A DNA stretch of 6,433 nt from CAIUMH01 sp037142475 (lineage in GTDB: Bacteria > Actinomycetota > Acidimicrobiia > Acidimicrobiales > RAAP-2), in contig JBAXAR010000111.1 of NCBI GenBank assembly GCA_037142475.1, positions 1 through 6,433 on the forward strand, given 5' to 3'. This document shows, piece after piece, positions 5,437-6,433 of the stretch. Numbering within the stretch: position 1 is the stretch's first letter; the number at the start of each line of letters is the position of its first letter. The notes under the pieces were generated by a model. It made no database searches. It was not told the origin of the DNA and saw only the letters and a list, made by a program, of their open reading frames with translations. Position numbers and translations under genes: made by a program.

Positions 5437-5473
5437 GTGGGGTCGACGCCTGATTCTGGGGCACCCCCACAGA
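5437..5473 (+). terminator. Hairpins between the epimerase and the carboxylase beta gene
   Basis: The 74-bp gap holds two mutually exclusive pairings that use the same C-run. One is GTGGGG (5437-5442) with CCCCAC (5465-5470). The other is a tighter TGGGG (5457-5461) with CCCCA (5465-5469) around a 3-base loop, extendable past a 2-base bulge. No T-run follows. This could end part of the ccr-epimerase transcription, but the evidence is modest. Confidence 0.3.
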
Positions 5474-5492
5474 GGTCCCCCCGCTCCTCTTG

Positions 5493-5498
5493 TAGCCT
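5493..5498 (+). promoter_or_regulatory. -10 box (TAGCCT) for a likely leaderless carboxylase transcript
   Basis: TTGTAGCCT contains a TANNNT box ending 9 bases before the ATG at 5508, the same arrangement as at ccr. No SD precedes the ATG. No convincing -35 is seen. It suggests a promoter of its own in addition to any read-through from ccr. Confidence 0.4.
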
Positions 5499-5507
5499 CT
5501 GAGAACT

Positions 5508-6433
5508 ATGGACCACACCATGACTGAGAAGCTCGCCCAGCTCGCTGAGCTGAAGGACCAGGCGCTCCATGCCGGCAGCGAGAAGTCCGTCGCCCGCCAG
5601 CACGAGAAGGGCAAGCTCACCGCCCGGGAGCGCCTTGACTACCTCCTCGACGAGGGATCCTTTGTCGAGCTCGACATGCTCGCCCGACACCGGGCACATG
5701 CAGCCTCGATGGAGGCCAACCGGCCGTACACCGATGGTGTCATCACCGGATTCGGCACCATCGACGGGCGCAAGGTCTGTGTGTTCTCGCAGGACTTCAC
5801 TGTCTTCGGTGGCGCCCTCGGCGAGGTCTTCGCCGAAAAGATCCACAAGATCATGGATCTTGCCGAGTCCCTCGGCGTTCCCATGATTGGTCTGAACGAC
5901 GGCGCTGGCGCTCGGATCCAGGAGGGTGTGGTCTCACTGCACTCCTACGGAGGCATCTTCCACCGCAACGTCAAGGCCTCAGGCGTCATCCCGCAGATTT
6001 CCGTCATCCTTGGCCCCTGCGCCGGTGGTGCGGTGTACTCGCCGGCGATGACCGACTTCATCTTCATGGTGGATCAGACCAGCCACATGTTCATCACCGG
6101 CCCTGACGTGGTCAAGACCGTGACCGGCGAAGACGTCACCCTCGAGGAGCTCGGTGGGGCCATGAGCCATGCCAGCAAGTCGGGCGTGTCACACTTCGTC
6201 GCCGCCGACGAATACGCCTGCCTCGACGACGTCAAGTACCTGCTGAGCTTCCTGCCGACGAACAACATGGAGGACCCTCCTCGGGGAGATCAGGATGATG
6301 ACCCGGATCGCCTGTGTCCTGAACTCGTCGACATCCTCCCGGCGTCGGTCAACCAGCCCTACGACATGCGTTCGATCATCTCGGCCGTGGTCGACGATGG
6401 TGACTTCTTCGAGGTCCATGCCGCCTACGCCCC
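5508..6433 (+). CDS. pccB: Propionyl-CoA carboxylase-type beta subunit (carboxyltransferase), first 308 residues, cut by the right edge
   Basis: Carboxyltransferase subunit of a biotin-dependent acyl-CoA carboxylase; moves the carboxyl group from biotin to propionyl-CoA to give methylmalonyl-CoA, the epimerase substrate. Crotonase-like N domain: KLTARERLDYLLDEGSFVELD (36-56), the PYTDGVITGFG family signature (73-83), SQDFTVFGGALGE (94-106), and the oxyanion-hole segment GAGARIQEGV (132-141) with Gly134-Ala135. ILGPCAGGAVYSPAMTDF (167-184) follows. A full protein has about 510-530 residues, so roughly 58% is present, and the second half of the active site is missing. The residue that sets acetyl- versus propionyl-CoA preference (Asp422 in Streptomyces coelicolor PccB) is outside the window, so the substrate is inferred from the neighbours. 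ATG at 5508 chosen by the -10 spacing; Met5 (5520) is possible. The biotin/alpha subunit is not in the window. Confidence 0.93.
   Translation, partial: MDHTMTEKLAQLAELKDQALHAGSEKSVARQHEKGKLTARERLDYLLDEGSFVELDMLARHRAHAASMEANRPYTDGVITGFGTIDGRKVCVFSQDFTVFGGALGEVFAEKIHKIMDLAESLGVPMIGLNDGAGARIQEGVVSLHSYGGIFHRNVKASGVIPQISVILGPCAGGAVYSPAMTDFIFMVDQTSHMFITGPDVVKTVTGEDVTLEELGGAMSHASKSGVSHFVAADEYACLDDVKYLLSFLPTNNMEDPPRGDQDDDPDRLCPELVDILPASVNQPYDMRSIISAVVDDGDFFEVHAAYA

Noticed and set aside
5274..5846. 190-residue minus-strand open frame
   Set aside because: It is antisense to the epimerase end and the clearly recognisable carboxylase beta N-terminus; no motif of its own.

Overview
The window reads as chromosomal DNA from a fairly high-GC actinobacterium. 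Grounds are GTG starts, C/G-ending codons, TANNNT -10 boxes placed right before start codons, and best protein resemblance to actinobacterial families (Streptomyces-type crotonyl-CoA carboxylase/reductase, a DUF2510-like 'GWY.DP.G' domain). GC is lower than in Streptomyces, and the small-protein families suggest Acidimicrobiia; that placement is inference. I see no phage, transposon, CRISPR, tRNA or rRNA.

Layout. (1) 1-648, minus: N-terminal half of a thiolase that runs off the left edge. (2) 649-945: divergent control region with an exact 22-bp palindrome and several smaller ones. (3) 946-1602, plus: TetR-family repressor. (4) 1623-1904, minus: small DUF2510-like protein, convergent with the repressor. 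(5) 1905-2054: second divergent control region with an 11-bp direct repeat resembling a PHO box, and a possible 36-residue ORF reaching into the next gene. (6) 2055-2828 and 2836-3585, plus: an unrecognised lipoprotein and a class I methyltransferase 7 nt apart. (7) 3587-3628: strong hairpin closing that unit. (8) 3649-4989 and 5023-5433, plus: crotonyl-CoA carboxylase/reductase (ccr) and methylmalonyl/ethylmalonyl-CoA epimerase, 33 nt apart. (9) 5508-6433, plus: start of a propionyl-CoA carboxylase-type beta subunit, cut by the right edge.

How the genes fit together. The thiolase can condense acetyl-CoA to acetoacetyl-CoA. Ccr reductively carboxylates crotonyl-CoA to ethylmalonyl-CoA. The epimerase interconverts (S)/(R) ethylmalonyl- or methylmalonyl-CoA, and the carboxylase makes methylmalonyl-CoA from propionyl-CoA. 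This is the core of the ethylmalonyl-CoA route for acetate or C2 assimilation, or of a supply of C4/C5 extender units. The acetoacetyl-CoA reductase, crotonase, mutases and lyase needed to complete it are not in this window. The TetR protein is the natural candidate regulator of the thiolase.

No clearly new multi-gene system is visible. The most informative unexplained items are the 22-bp palindrome, the PHO-box-like repeat, the lipoprotein/methyltransferase pair, and the hairpin against the ccr start.
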